DNA of 17,931 nucleotides from CAYRZL01 sp964428795 (GCA_964428795.1 CAYRZL010000057.1:1-17931); one strand, 5' to 3'; counted from the stretch's first letter, positions 1 through 7,728 are shown. The notes: generated by a model from the letters alone, not told the origin. Numbers and translations are program-made.

Positions 1-657
1 GTGACCGGAGTTATGAGCTTTGAGGAGATGGATGCCATGATGTATAAGATCGAGGGGGAGGACCTTTATCTGATCGGTACGTCCGAGCATTCCATGATTG
101 GCAAATTTATCGATACGCTGAATGAGGAGGAGAAGCTTCCTTACACACTCACCAGCTATTCTCCGTGCTTCCGTAAAGAGAAGGGCGCTCACGGTATTGA
201 GGAGCGTGGCGTTTATCGTATTCACCAGTTTGAGAAGCAGGAGATGATCGTTGTCTGCAAGCCGGAGGAATCACCCATGTGGTTTGACAAGCTGTGGCAG
301 AATACGGTAGATTTATTCCGTTCTCTGGATATTCCGGTTCGTACCCTGGAGTGCTGTTCCGGTGATCTGGCTGATTTGAAGGTAAAATCTGTGGACGTGG
401 AGGCATGGTCTCCACGGCAGAAAAAATATTTTGAGGTGGGAAGCTGCTCCAATCTGGGAGATGCGCAGGCCCGCAGACTGAAAATCCGTGTGAAAGGCAA
501 GGAAGGCAAGTATTTTGCACATACGTTAAACAACACCGTTGTTGCACCGCCGCGTATGCTGATCGCCTTTTTGGAGAATAACATGAATGCAGACGGAACG
601 ATCAATATTCCGACTGCACTTCAGCTATATATGGGCGGTAAGACAAAAATCGAGTAA
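1..657 (+). CDS. serS: Seryl-tRNA synthetase, C-terminal part (5' end outside window)
   Basis: The visible 218 codons are the catalytic half of a class II seryl-tRNA synthetase, the cytosolic enzyme that activates serine and charges tRNA-Ser. Class II motif 2 is clear around residues 57-80 (FRKEKGAHGIEERGVYRIHQF), and motif 3 follows near residues 177-192 (NNTVVAPPRMLIAFLENN), ahead of the usual C-terminal IPTALQLYMGG. The family is normally about 420-430 residues, so roughly the first half, with the N-terminal tRNA-binding coiled coil and motif 1, lies upstream. The GTG at base 1 is therefore simply the window edge and not a start. Motif 3 reads NNTVVAPPR rather than the GSGxAxxR form common in many bacteria, closer to the NSTxxAxxR style of archaeal and eukaryotic SerRS; I take it as a lineage variant. 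A terminator follows 13 bases after the stop, separating this gene from carA. Confidence 0.95.
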   Translation: MTGVMSFEEMDAMMYKIEGEDLYLIGTSEHSMIGKFIDTLNEEEKLPYTLTSYSPCFRKEKGAHGIEERGVYRIHQFEKQEMIVVCKPEESPMWFDKLWQNTVDLFRSLDIPVRTLECCSGDLADLKVKSVDVEAWSPRQKKYFEVGSCSNLGDAQARRLKIRVKGKEGKYFAHTLNNTVVAPPRMLIAFLENNMNADGTINIPTALQLYMGGKTKIE

Positions 658-670
658 ATGATGATCAAAG

Positions 671-714
671 GGGACCAATAGGGCGCTGGAATGCGTTCTG
701 TTTGGTCTTTCTTT
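671..714 (+). terminator. Rho-independent terminator after serS
   Basis: GACCAA at 673-678 pairs with TTGGTC at 702-707, and AGGGCGC at 680-686 pairs with GCGTTCT at 693-699 through two G-U pairs. This gives about 13-14 bp with one bulge and a six-base loop, followed by TTTCTTT. The ATG at 691, which would lengthen carA, lies inside the loop and so is not the carA start. The hairpin could also act as an attenuator for carA, but I see no PyrR-type or T-box sequence. Confidence 0.75.
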
Positions 715-744
715 GCGATAGATTGTAGAAAGGATGAATCGAAC

Positions 745-1821
745 ATGAAAGCATTTCTGATTTTGGAAGATGGCACCGTGATGGAGGGGACCAGTATCGG
801 CTCCACCCGTGAAGTCATCAGTGAAATTGTATTCAACACCTCTATGACAGGATACCTGGAGGTCTTGACGGATCCGTCCTATGCGGGACAGGCAGTGGTT
901 ATGACCTATCCTCTGATCGGAAACTATGGTATCACACCGGATATGGAGTCTGACAGACCATGGCCTGACGGATATATTGTGAGAGAACTGTCCAGACTGC
1001 CCAGCAATTTCCGCTGCGAGGACAGCATTCAGCATTTCCTTGAAGCATACGACATTCCGGGGATTGCCGGTATTGACACCCGTGCTCTGACGAAGATCCT
1101 TCGGGAAAAAGGTACCATGAACGGAATGATCACCACCAACGGGAACTACGATTTTGAAGAAATTCTTCCGAAGCTGCAGGCTTACAGAACCGGGAATGTG
1201 GTAGATAAAGTGACCTGCACCTCGCCGGAGGTTTTGGAGGGAGAGGGACCGAGGGTCGCGCTCCTTGACTTTGGGGCAAAAAATAATATTGCAAGATCTT
1301 TGAATAAGAGAGGCTGTCAGGTGACCATCTACCCTGCCCACACATCCGCGGAGGAAATTCTTGCCGCAAAGCCGGACGGAATCATGCTGTCCAACGGACC
1401 GGGCGATCCGAAGGAATGTACCGATATAATTGAAGAAGTGCGCAAGCTGTACGAATCGGATACACCGATCTTTGCTATCTGTCTCGGACATCAGCTCATG
1501 GCGCTGGCAACGGGGGCAGATACCCACAGACTGAAATACGGTCATCGGGGCGGAAATCATCCGGTAAAAGACCTTGAGACGGGAAGAGTATATATTTCTT
1601 CCCAGAATCACGGATATGTGGTTGATACGGATAAATTAGATCCAAAGGTTGCTGTCCCGGCTTTTGTGAATGTAAATGACGGAACCAACGAGGGACTGCG
1701 CTATGTGGGCAAAAACATTTTCACGGTGCAGTTTCACCCGGAAGCGTGTCCGGGACCACAGGACAGTGCATACCTGTTTGATAAATTTATTGAGATGATG
1801 GGAGGAAAAACGAATGCCTAA
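745..1821 (+). CDS. carA: Carbamoyl phosphate synthase, small (glutaminase) subunit
   Basis: This 358-residue protein hydrolyses glutamine and passes ammonia to CarB for carbamoyl phosphate, the shared precursor of pyrimidines and arginine. It begins with the typical MKAFLILEDGTVMEG and has the N-terminal CPSase small-subunit domain (TSMTGYLEVLTDPSYAGQ), then a class I glutamine amidotransferase domain. The nucleophile is Cys246 in FAICLGHQ, and the His331/Glu333 pair sits in QFHPEACPGPQD. The start at 745 is preferred over the in-frame ATG at 691: it has an AAGGA ribosome site about ten bases upstream and matches the family N-terminus, whereas 691 lies in a terminator loop. The 3' end overlaps carB by 8 bp, suggesting translational coupling. 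No operator that would tell pyrimidine from arginine control is visible. Confidence 0.97.
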   Translation: MKAFLILEDGTVMEGTSIGSTREVISEIVFNTSMTGYLEVLTDPSYAGQAVVMTYPLIGNYGITPDMESDRPWPDGYIVRELSRLPSNFRCEDSIQHFLEAYDIPGIAGIDTRALTKILREKGTMNGMITTNGNYDFEEILPKLQAYRTGNVVDKVTCTSPEVLEGEGPRVALLDFGAKNNIARSLNKRGCQVTIYPAHTSAEEILAAKPDGIMLSNGPGDPKECTDIIEEVRKLYESDTPIFAICLGHQLMALATGADTHRLKYGHRGGNHPVKDLETGRVYISSQNHGYVVDTDKLDPKVAVPAFVNVNDGTNEGLRYVGKNIFTVQFHPEACPGPQDSAYLFDKFIEMMGGKTNA

Positions 1822-4800
1822 GAATCCGGATATCAAAAAAGTAATGGTGATCGGCTCCGGCCCAATCGTTATCGGACAGGCGGCGGAGTTTGATTATGCA
1901 GGCACACAGGCATGCCGCTCTCTGAAGGAAGAGGGGATTGAGGTTTGTCTGGTGAACTCTAACCCTGCCACCATCATGACAGATAAAGACATTGCAGATC
2001 AGGTTTACATTGAACCGTTGACGGTGGATGTGTTAAAACAGATCATATTGAAAGAGAAACCGGACAGCGTGCTGCCTACCCTTGGGGGACAGGCAGGACT
2101 GAATCTGGGCATGGAACTTGAGGAGAGCGGATTTTTAAAAGAACACGGTGTCCGTCTGATTGGGGCTACCGCAGACACGATTTTCCGGGCTGAGGACAGA
2201 CAGGCGTTCAAAGACACCATGGAGAAGATCGGTGAGCCATGTGCGGCTTCTCAGGTCGTAAATTCTGTGGAGGACGGTATCCGGTTTACAAACACCATCG
2301 GCTATCCGGTGGTCCTGCGCCCTGCATTTACGCTGGGCGGCAGCGGCGGCGGAATCGCCCGCAATGAGGGGGAACTGATCGAAATCCTCAGCAACGGTCT
2401 GCGTCTTTCCCGGGTGGGTGAGGTTTTGGTGGAGCGATGCATCGCAGGCTGGAAAGAGATCGAGTATGAGGTTATGAGGGATGGTGCAGGCAACTGTATC
2501 ACCGTATGTAACATGGAAAATATCGATCCGGTGGGCGTACACACCGGAGACAGTATCGTAGTGGCTCCCTCTCAGACGTTGGGAGATAAGGAATACCAGA
2601 TGCTGCGGACATCCGCATTGAATATTATCAGCGAGCTTGGCATTACCGGAGGATGCAACGTCCAGTATGCGCTGCATCCGGACACGTTTGAGTACTGCGT
2701 CATCGAGGTAAACCCACGGGTAAGCCGCTCTTCCGCACTGGCATCCAAGGCAACCGGATACCCCATCGCAAAGGTTGCGGCAAAGATTGCACTTGGCTAT
2801 ACGCTGGATGAGATCAAAAATGCCATTACAGGCAAAACCTATGCAAGTTTCGAGCCGATGCTGGACTACTGCGTCGTGAAGATTCCGAGACTGCCTTTTG
2901 ATAAATTTATCACAGCAAAACGTACGCTCACCACGCAGATGAAAGCAACCGGAGAGGTTATGAGCATCTGCACGAATTTTGAGGGAGCATTGATGAAAGC
3001 TATCCGTTCTCTGGAACAGCATGTGGACAGTCTGGTGACAGATGAGTATCTCACCTGCTCCTATGATGAACTGGTAAATAAATTAAAACAGGTAGATGAC
3101 CGCCGAATCTGGGTGATCGCTGAGGCGTGCCGCCGGGGTGTCTCCTACGATACGATCCATGAAATCACGCAGATTGACAAGTGGTTTATAGACAAGATCG
3201 GCATTCTGGTGGAGATGGAGGGTATGCTGCGCAGTCGTCCGCTCACCGTCGAACTGCTCAAAGAAGCAAAACGGATCGAGTTTCCGGACAGCGTGATCGC
3301 AAAGCTCACAGGAAAGAGTGAGAGCTATGTAAAGAAGATGCGTTATGATAACGGTATCACAGCATCTTTCAAGATGGTAGATACCTGTGCGGCTGAGTTT
3401 GCTGCCAGCACACCGTATTACTATTCCTGCTTTGACGGAGAGAATGAGGCGGACGGAGCAACCGACAGAAAGAAAATCCTGGTACTCGGTTCGGGACCGA
3501 TCCGTATCGGGCAGGGAGTGGAGTTTGATTACTGTTCCGTACATTGTACCTGGGCGTTTGCAAGACAGGGCTTTGAGACGATCATCATAAATAACAATCC
3601 GGAAACCGTTTCCACAGACTTTGATATTGCGGATAAGCTGTATTTTGAGCCTCTGACACCGGAGGATGTGGAGAATGTGGTGAATATCGAAAAGCCGGAC
3701 GGAGCGGTAGTTCAGTTCGGCGGACAGACCGCCATCAAGCTGACCGAGAGTCTCATGAAGATGGGTGTGAAAATCTACGGAACCAAAGCAGAGGATGTGG
3801 ATGCGGCGGAGGACCGGGAGCTCTTTGATGAGATTCTGGAAAAGACGGGCATCCCGAGGGCGGCAGGCGGAACCGTGTTTACCGCAGCGGAGGCAAAAGA
3901 GGTTGCAAACCGTCTTGGCTATCCGGTGCTTGTGCGTCCTTCCTATGTGCTTGGCGGACAGGGTATGCAGATCGCCCTGTCAGATGAAGAGATCGAAGAA
4001 TTTATGGCGGTGATCAACCGTTATGCACAGGATCATCCGATCCTGGTAGATAAATATCTGCAGGGCAAAGAGGTGGAGGTGGATGCTGTATGTGACGGTA
4101 CGGACATTCTGATTCCTGGTATCATGGAGCATATTGAGCGTACCGGCGTACACTCCGGAGACAGTATTTCCGTATATCCGGCGCCGACCATTTCCGATAA
4201 AGTGCGGGACACCATCGTGGAATACACCCGCAGACTGGCACAGGCGCTTCATGTGGTGGGACTGATCAACATTCAGTTTATCGCCATGGGAGAGGAAGTG
4301 TATGTAATCGAGGTAAATCCCCGTTCTTCCAGAACGGTACCTTATATCAGCAAGGTGACAGGTATTCCGATCGTGGATCTTGCAACAAGGGTCATCATCG
4401 GTGAGACCATCAAAGGAATGGGATATACACCGGGCTTACAGCCGGCGGCAGACTATATTGCCATCAAGATGCCGGTATTCTCTTTTGAAAAGCTGCGGGG
4501 AGCGGAGATCAGCCTTGGACCGGAGATGAAATCCACCGGGGAATGTCTCGGTATTGCAAAGACCTTCAACGAGGCGCTGTATAAGGCGTTTCTCGGCGCA
4601 GGCATTGTCCTTCCGAAATATAAACAGATGATCATGACCGTGAAAGATGCGGATAAGGAAGAGGCAGTGGGTGTGGCGAAAAGATTTGAAGCATTGGGTT
4701 ACCGTATCTATGCCACAAGAAGTACAGCCAAATATCTCCAAAATCACGGGATCAAAGCACTGCGTGTCAATAAGATCACCCAGGAGTCACCGAATGTAAT

Positions 4801-5017
4801 GGATCTGATCCTCGGTCACCGGATCGATCTGGTCATCGATACGCCCACCCAGGGACGTGATAAGAGCAGGGACGGATTTTTGATCCGTCGAAATGCCATC
4901 GAGACAGGTATTCACTGTCTCACCTCCATGGATACGGCAAATGCGCTGGCTTTGAGTCTGGAGACCGCCCATGAGGAAATGACGATGGTAGATATTGCAA
5001 AAGTGAAAAATATTTAA
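1814..5017 (+). CDS. carB: Carbamoyl phosphate synthase, large (synthetase) subunit
   Basis: This 1067-residue protein, full length for the family, makes carbamoyl phosphate from bicarbonate, ammonia and two ATP. The two homologous halves are visible. The N-terminal carboxyphosphate half starts with VMVIGSGPIVIGQAAEFDYAG and has the ATP-grasp glycine loop GGSGGGIA near residue 175. The second, carbamoyl phosphate half starts near residue 555 with ILVLGSGPIRIGQGVEFDYC and has GGQGMQ near 714. A C-terminal MGS-like allosteric domain begins near 938 (MIMTVKDADKEEAVGVAKRF). That domain binds UMP or ornithine-type effectors in studied enzymes; which effector applies here cannot be read from sequence. 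GGGAGG lies about ten bases before the ATG, inside the carA end. A terminator follows directly. Confidence 0.98.
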   Translation: MPKNPDIKKVMVIGSGPIVIGQAAEFDYAGTQACRSLKEEGIEVCLVNSNPATIMTDKDIADQVYIEPLTVDVLKQIILKEKPDSVLPTLGGQAGLNLGMELEESGFLKEHGVRLIGATADTIFRAEDRQAFKDTMEKIGEPCAASQVVNSVEDGIRFTNTIGYPVVLRPAFTLGGSGGGIARNEGELIEILSNGLRLSRVGEVLVERCIAGWKEIEYEVMRDGAGNCITVCNMENIDPVGVHTGDSIVVAPSQTLGDKEYQMLRTSALNIISELGITGGCNVQYALHPDTFEYCVIEVNPRVSRSSALASKATGYPIAKVAAKIALGYTLDEIKNAITGKTYASFEPMLDYCVVKIPRLPFDKFITAKRTLTTQMKATGEVMSICTNFEGALMKAIRSLEQHVDSLVTDEYLTCSYDELVNKLKQVDDRRIWVIAEACRRGVSYDTIHEITQIDKWFIDKIGILVEMEGMLRSRPLTVELLKEAKRIEFPDSVIAKLTGKSESYVKKMRYDNGITASFKMVDTCAAEFAASTPYYYSCFDGENEADGATDRKKILVLGSGPIRIGQGVEFDYCSVHCTWAFARQGFETIIINNNPETVSTDFDIADKLYFEPLTPEDVENVVNIEKPDGAVVQFGGQTAIKLTESLMKMGVKIYGTKAEDVDAAEDRELFDEILEKTGIPRAAGGTVFTAAEAKEVANRLGYPVLVRPSYVLGGQGMQIALSDEEIEEFMAVINRYAQDHPILVDKYLQGKEVEVDAVCDGTDILIPGIMEHIERTGVHSGDSISVYPAPTISDKVRDTIVEYTRRLAQALHVVGLINIQFIAMGEEVYVIEVNPRSSRTVPYISKVTGIPIVDLATRVIIGETIKGMGYTPGLQPAADYIAIKMPVFSFEKLRGAEISLGPEMKSTGECLGIAKTFNEALYKAFLGAGIVLPKYKQMIMTVKDADKEEAVGVAKRFEALGYRIYATRSTAKYLQNHGIKALRVNKITQESPNVMDLILGHRIDLVIDTPTQGRDKSRDGFLIRRNAIETGIHCLTSMDTANALALSLETAHEEMTMVDIAKVKNI

Positions 5018-5023
5018 CATGTA

Positions 5024-5072
5024 AAAAAACAGGACGCTTTTTTGTGCAAATTGTACAGAGCGTCCTTTTTTT
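5024..5072 (+). terminator. Rho-independent terminator after carB
   Basis: AGGACGCT (5031-5038) pairs perfectly with AGCGTCCT (5059-5066) and runs into seven T. A second inner pairing, GTGCAA with TTGTAC, lengthens the stem. The A run before the stem would make it partly bidirectional. Confidence 0.92.
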
Positions 5073-5184
5073 GACAGAAAAATAGACAAAATGCTGTCAA
5101 GAAATTAACGAAAAATACGAAGAAAACAGTTACCAAAAAGAAAGTAAGAGATACAAAAGAAATGAGATTACTGATAAGTTAGTA

Positions 5185-5213
5185 TTGCAACAATGGACAT
5201 CATATGATATTAT
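5185..5213 (+). promoter_or_regulatory. Candidate distal promoter P1 of the butyrate operon
   Basis: TTGCAA (5185-5190), a 17-base spacer and TATTAT (5208-5213) fit a sigma-A promoter. Transcription from about 5220 would place the hairpin element at 5235-5277 right at the 5' end of the RNA. Confidence 0.5.
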
Positions 5214-5234
5214 TTTCATATATTATTTGAGTTT

Positions 5235-5277
5235 CCATGTATGCGAAAGAAAGCTCCGGTGAAGATTTTTTTCGCGG
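5235..5277 (+). promoter_or_regulatory. Structured leader element, copy A (unidentified)
   Basis: The motif begins CCATGTAT and continues into a hairpin from 5243 to 5275: GCGAA pairs with TTCGC, the arm continues with AGAAA against TTTTT, and CTCC faces GAAG across a GGT loop (one C-A and one G-A mismatch). A second copy at 16695-16737 is about four-fifths identical. There the outermost pair is changed on both sides (G-C here, C-G there), which supports a kept base pair. Both copies start within about 25 bases downstream of a candidate -10 box. I do not recognise it as a named riboswitch. Confidence 0.55.
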
Positions 5278-5333
5278 TTTAGTCAACAAAATGCACAGAA
5301 AATTTTATCTTTGAATACTGCAAAGAATGGTGG

Positions 5334-5372
5334 AACAAAGTTAAAATTTTTATTTTTTTACATAACTTTGTT
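5334..5372. repeat. 10-bp inverted repeat upstream of thl
   Basis: AACAAAGTTA (5334-5343) and TAACTTTGTT (5363-5372) are perfect complements around a 19-base T-rich loop. It could be a leader hairpin or part of an operator; its right arm overlaps the Rex-like site. Confidence 0.6.
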
Positions 5373-5385
5373 AAAAATATAACGA
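5368..5385. promoter_or_regulatory. Candidate Rex (NADH/NAD+ sensor) operator
   Basis: The Rex consensus in Firmicutes is TTGTTAA-N4-TTAACAA. This site has a perfect left half (TTGTTAA, 5368-5374), a four-base spacer and a right half ATAACGA matching five of seven positions. Rex is known to repress clostridial butyrate-pathway genes, and the site lies between the two candidate thl promoters. The region is A+T rich, so a chance match is possible. Confidence 0.35.
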
Positions 5386-5428
5386 ACAAAAATGGCATTT
5401 TTTGGGGTGGTTTCCTGACGGTATTCTG

Positions 5429-5457
5429 TTGCAAAAAACGCTTTAGAGTGCTAAAAT
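5429..5457 (+). promoter_or_regulatory. Candidate proximal promoter P2 of the butyrate operon
   Basis: TTGCAA (5429-5434), a 17-base spacer and TAAAAT (5452-5457) form a plausible sigma-A promoter, giving a leader of about 65 nt ahead of thl. It lies downstream of the Rex-like site. Confidence 0.5.
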
Positions 5458-5527
5458 TAACATATCTGTCGTAGGTTTATTCAGGCGGCAGGAAATATTT
5501 CATTTTCAAGAAAAGAGGAGATCAAAA

Positions 5528-6715
5528 ATGGCAAAAAAAGTTGTTTTGGCAGGCGCATGCCGTACTGCAATCGGTAAAATGGGTGGAGCACTTTCCAATA
5601 CTCCGGCTCCGGAACTTGGTGCAATCGTTATCAAAGAGGCTCTGAACAGAGCAGGCGTTGCTCCGGAGATGGTTGATGAGGTTATGATGGGTTGTGTAAT
5701 TCAAGCTTCCCTGGGACAGAACGTTGCCCGTCAGGCAGCAATCAAAGCTGGTTTGCCGGATAGCGTACCTGCATTTACATTGAATGTAGTTTGCGGTTCT
5801 GGTCTGAAATGCGTAAACGAAGCGGCAAACATGATTATGGCAGGACAGGCTGACATCGTTGTAGCAGGTGGTATGGAGAACATGTCCATGGCTCCGTATG
5901 CTCTGAAAAAAGCTCGTTTTGGTTACAGAATGAACAACGCTACTATCATTGATACGATGGTAAATGATGCTCTTACAGATGCATTTAACAATTATCATAT
6001 GATGATCACAGCAGAGAATATCTGTGATCAGTGGGGATTGACAAGAGAAGAACTGGATGAGTTTTCCGCTAAATCCCAGCAGAAAGCAGTTGCAGCTCAG
6101 GAGTCCGGCGCATTTGACGCTGAGATTGTTCCTGTACCTGTAAAAGTGAAAAAAGAGACGGTTATGGTTACAAAGGATGAGGGACCTCGCCCGGGAACAA
6201 CTGCTGAGTCCCTGTCTAAACTGAGATGCTGCTCCGGTAAAGAAGGCGGTCTGGTAACTGCTGGTAATGCTTCCGGTATCAATGACGGCGCTGCAGCTAT
6301 CGTAGTTATGAGCGAAGAGAAAGCAAAAGAGCTTGGTGTTAAACCTATGGCTACATTTATTGCCGGCGCTCTTGGCGGATGCGCTCCGGAGATCATGGGA
6401 ATCGGTCCTGTACCGGCTACCCAGAAAGCTATGAAGATTGCCGGTGTCGATGATATCAATGCTTTTGATGTTATCGAGGCTAATGAGGCATTTGCAGCTC
6501 AGTCTGTAGCAGTACAGAAAGAGCTTGGTTTCAAAGATGAAGTTCTGAATCCAAAGGGCGGCGCTATTGCACTTGGACATCCGGTAGGAGCTTCCGGATG
6601 CCGTATTCTTGTTACTCTGCTTCATGATCTGGCAGAGAAAGAGGACGGAGCGCTTGGTCTTGCTACACTGTGTATCGGTGGCGGTATGGGCTGTGCTACT
6701 ATCGTTCAGAAATAA
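5528..6715 (+). CDS. thl: Acetyl-CoA C-acetyltransferase (thiolase), butyrate pathway
   Basis: This 395-residue cytosolic thiolase condenses two acetyl-CoA to acetoacetyl-CoA, the first step of butyrate formation. All catalytic residues of degradative/biosynthetic thiolases are visible: Cys89 in NVVCGSGLKCV, His351 in GGAIALGHPVGASG, and the second catalytic Cys382 in LATLCIGGGMG, along with NEAFAAQ. Length is normal for the family (about 392). The start has GAGGAG about seven bases upstream, and MAKKVVLAGACRTAIGKMGG fits the conserved N-terminus. It is the first gene of a same-strand cluster with hbd, bcd, etfB and etfA, which fixes its role as the butyryl-CoA pathway rather than fatty acid breakdown. 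The 119-bp spacer to hbd is unusual (see 6714-6802). Confidence 0.96.
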   Translation: MAKKVVLAGACRTAIGKMGGALSNTPAPELGAIVIKEALNRAGVAPEMVDEVMMGCVIQASLGQNVARQAAIKAGLPDSVPAFTLNVVCGSGLKCVNEAANMIMAGQADIVVAGGMENMSMAPYALKKARFGYRMNNATIIDTMVNDALTDAFNNYHMMITAENICDQWGLTREELDEFSAKSQQKAVAAQESGAFDAEIVPVPVKVKKETVMVTKDEGPRPGTTAESLSKLRCCSGKEGGLVTAGNASGINDGAAAIVVMSEEKAKELGVKPMATFIAGALGGCAPEIMGIGPVPATQKAMKIAGVDDINAFDVIEANEAFAAQSVAVQKELGFKDEVLNPKGGAIALGHPVGASGCRILVTLLHDLAEKEDGALGLATLCIGGGMGCATIVQK

Positions 6716-6802
6716 GACTAATCTTCACTTGTGGATTAGTACAAAAGACTAATCTATGGACCTGATTGTTTGGATATGGCAGTCGGAGCGTTCCATATTA
6801 GT
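6714..6802 (+). promoter_or_regulatory. Repeated complementary segments in the thl-hbd spacer, switch-like
   Basis: Four segments can pair in competing ways: ACTAATC (6717-6723), GATTAGT (6734-6740), ACTAATC (6748-6754) and CCATATTAGT (6793-6802). Segment 1 can pair with 2 while 3, extended by ATGG, pairs with 4; alternatively 2 pairs with 3. AAGACTAATCT and ATTAGTACA each occur twice as direct repeats, so the arrangement may have arisen by duplication. No T run follows, so it is not an evident terminator. The hbd ribosome site AAGGAGGG lies downstream. Confidence 0.55.
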
Positions 6803-6834
6803 ACATAAATTTCATAATACAAGGAGGGAATATC

Positions 6835-7674
6835 ATGAAAGTTGGTATTATTGGAGCAGGAACCATGGGTTCCGGTATTGCTCAGGCTTTCGCCCAGACA
6901 GAAGGGTATGAAGTATGCTTATGCGATATCAATAATGAACTTGCTGCGAATGGTAAGAAAAAAATTGCAAAAGGTTTTGAGAAACGCATTGCAAAGGGCA
7001 AAATGGATCAGGAAAAAGCTGACGCTGTTTTGGCTAAAATTACCACTGGTACCAAAGACATCTGTACGGATTGTGATTTGATTGTTGAGGCTGCGATCGA
7101 GAACATGGCAATCAAAAAACAGACGTTTAAGGAGCTGCAGGAAATCTGTAAAGCAGATGCTATTTTTGCTACAAACACTTCTTCTCTTTCCATTACAGAG
7201 ATCGGTTCCGGACTTGACAGACCGGTAATCGGTATGCATTTCTTCAATCCGGCTCCGGTTATGAAGCTGGTTGAGGTGATTGCAGGTCTGAATACACCGG
7301 AAGAGCTGGTTGAGCAGATCAAGAAAATTTCCGAGGATCTCGGAAAAGTTCCGGTACAGGTAGAAGAGGCAGCAGGTTTCGTTGTAAACAGAATTCTTAT
7401 TCCTATGATCAACGAGGCAGTTGGCATTTATGCTGACGGCGTTGCATCCGTTGAAGGTATTGATGCAGCTATGAAGCTGGGCGCTAACCATCCGATGGGA
7501 CCTCTCGCTCTGGGAGATCTGGTTGGTCTGGACGTATGCCTGGCTATCATGGAAGTGCTTCAGGCTGAAACAGGCGATCCGAAATACAGACCGCATCCAT
7601 TGCTTCGCAAGATGGTTCGCGGCGGACAGCTTGGTATGAAGACCGGAAAAGGATTTTACGATTACAGCAAGTAA
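6835..7674 (+). CDS. hbd: 3-Hydroxybutyryl-CoA dehydrogenase
   Basis: This 279-residue enzyme reduces acetoacetyl-CoA to 3-hydroxybutyryl-CoA with NAD(P)H, the second step of butyrate synthesis. The N-terminal Rossmann loop GAGTMGSG spans residues 7-14. Catalytic His135 lies in GMHFFNPAP, with Glu147 in KLVEV twelve residues on and Asn185 in GFVVNRIL, matching the His/Glu/Asn set of clostridial HBD. The C-terminal 3HCDH domain ends with GGQLGMKTGKGFYDYSK, as usual. Length is normal (about 280). The ribosome site AAGGAGGG precedes the ATG by about seven bases. In many Lachnospiraceae crt sits between thl and this gene; here there is only a structured spacer. The chain is otherwise intact. Confidence 0.96.
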   Translation: MKVGIIGAGTMGSGIAQAFAQTEGYEVCLCDINNELAANGKKKIAKGFEKRIAKGKMDQEKADAVLAKITTGTKDICTDCDLIVEAAIENMAIKKQTFKELQEICKADAIFATNTSSLSITEIGSGLDRPVIGMHFFNPAPVMKLVEVIAGLNTPEELVEQIKKISEDLGKVPVQVEEAAGFVVNRILIPMINEAVGIYADGVASVEGIDAAMKLGANHPMGPLALGDLVGLDVCLAIMEVLQAETGDPKYRPHPLLRKMVRGGQLGMKTGKGFYDYSK

Positions 7675-7694
7675 TCAAAAGATATTAAACAAAA

Positions 7695-7728
7695 TGTGCG
7701 TAGCTTTACCGGGGTAGGGCTGCGCACA
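7695..7728 (+). other. Stable hairpin in the hbd-bcd spacer
   Basis: TGTGCGTAGC (7695-7704) pairs with GCTGCGCACA (7719-7728) with one wobble, and TACC/GGTA adds an inner stem. No T run follows, so read-through is expected; an RNA processing or stability element protecting the highly expressed bcd-etf part is a reasonable inference. It ends about 13 bases before the GGAGG of bcd. Confidence 0.65.

Larger units (their letters stand above)
5018..5527 (+). other. 510-bp regulatory gap between carB and thl
   Basis: No credible gene lies here. After the carB terminator the region is very A+T rich. It holds two candidate sigma-A promoters sharing the -35 box TTGCAA, a structured element at 5235-5277, a 10-bp dyad at 5334-5372 and a Rex-like site at 5368-5385. 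Transcripts from the upstream promoter would carry a leader of about 300 nt before thl. A GAGGAG ribosome site ends about seven bases before the thl ATG. Confidence 0.7.

Noticed and set aside
691..744. N-terminal extension of carA from ATG 691
   Set aside because: The ATG lies in the loop of the serS terminator, has no ribosome site, and the extra 18 residues are not part of the family.
671..744. PyrR or T-box control of carAB
   Set aside because: No PyrR-type binding loop and no T-box sequence in the spacer.
5522..6625. Long minus-strand open frame opposite thl (367 codons)
   Set aside because: Low-complexity Ser/Cys/His-rich text without any domain; a mirror of the strong codon bias of thl.
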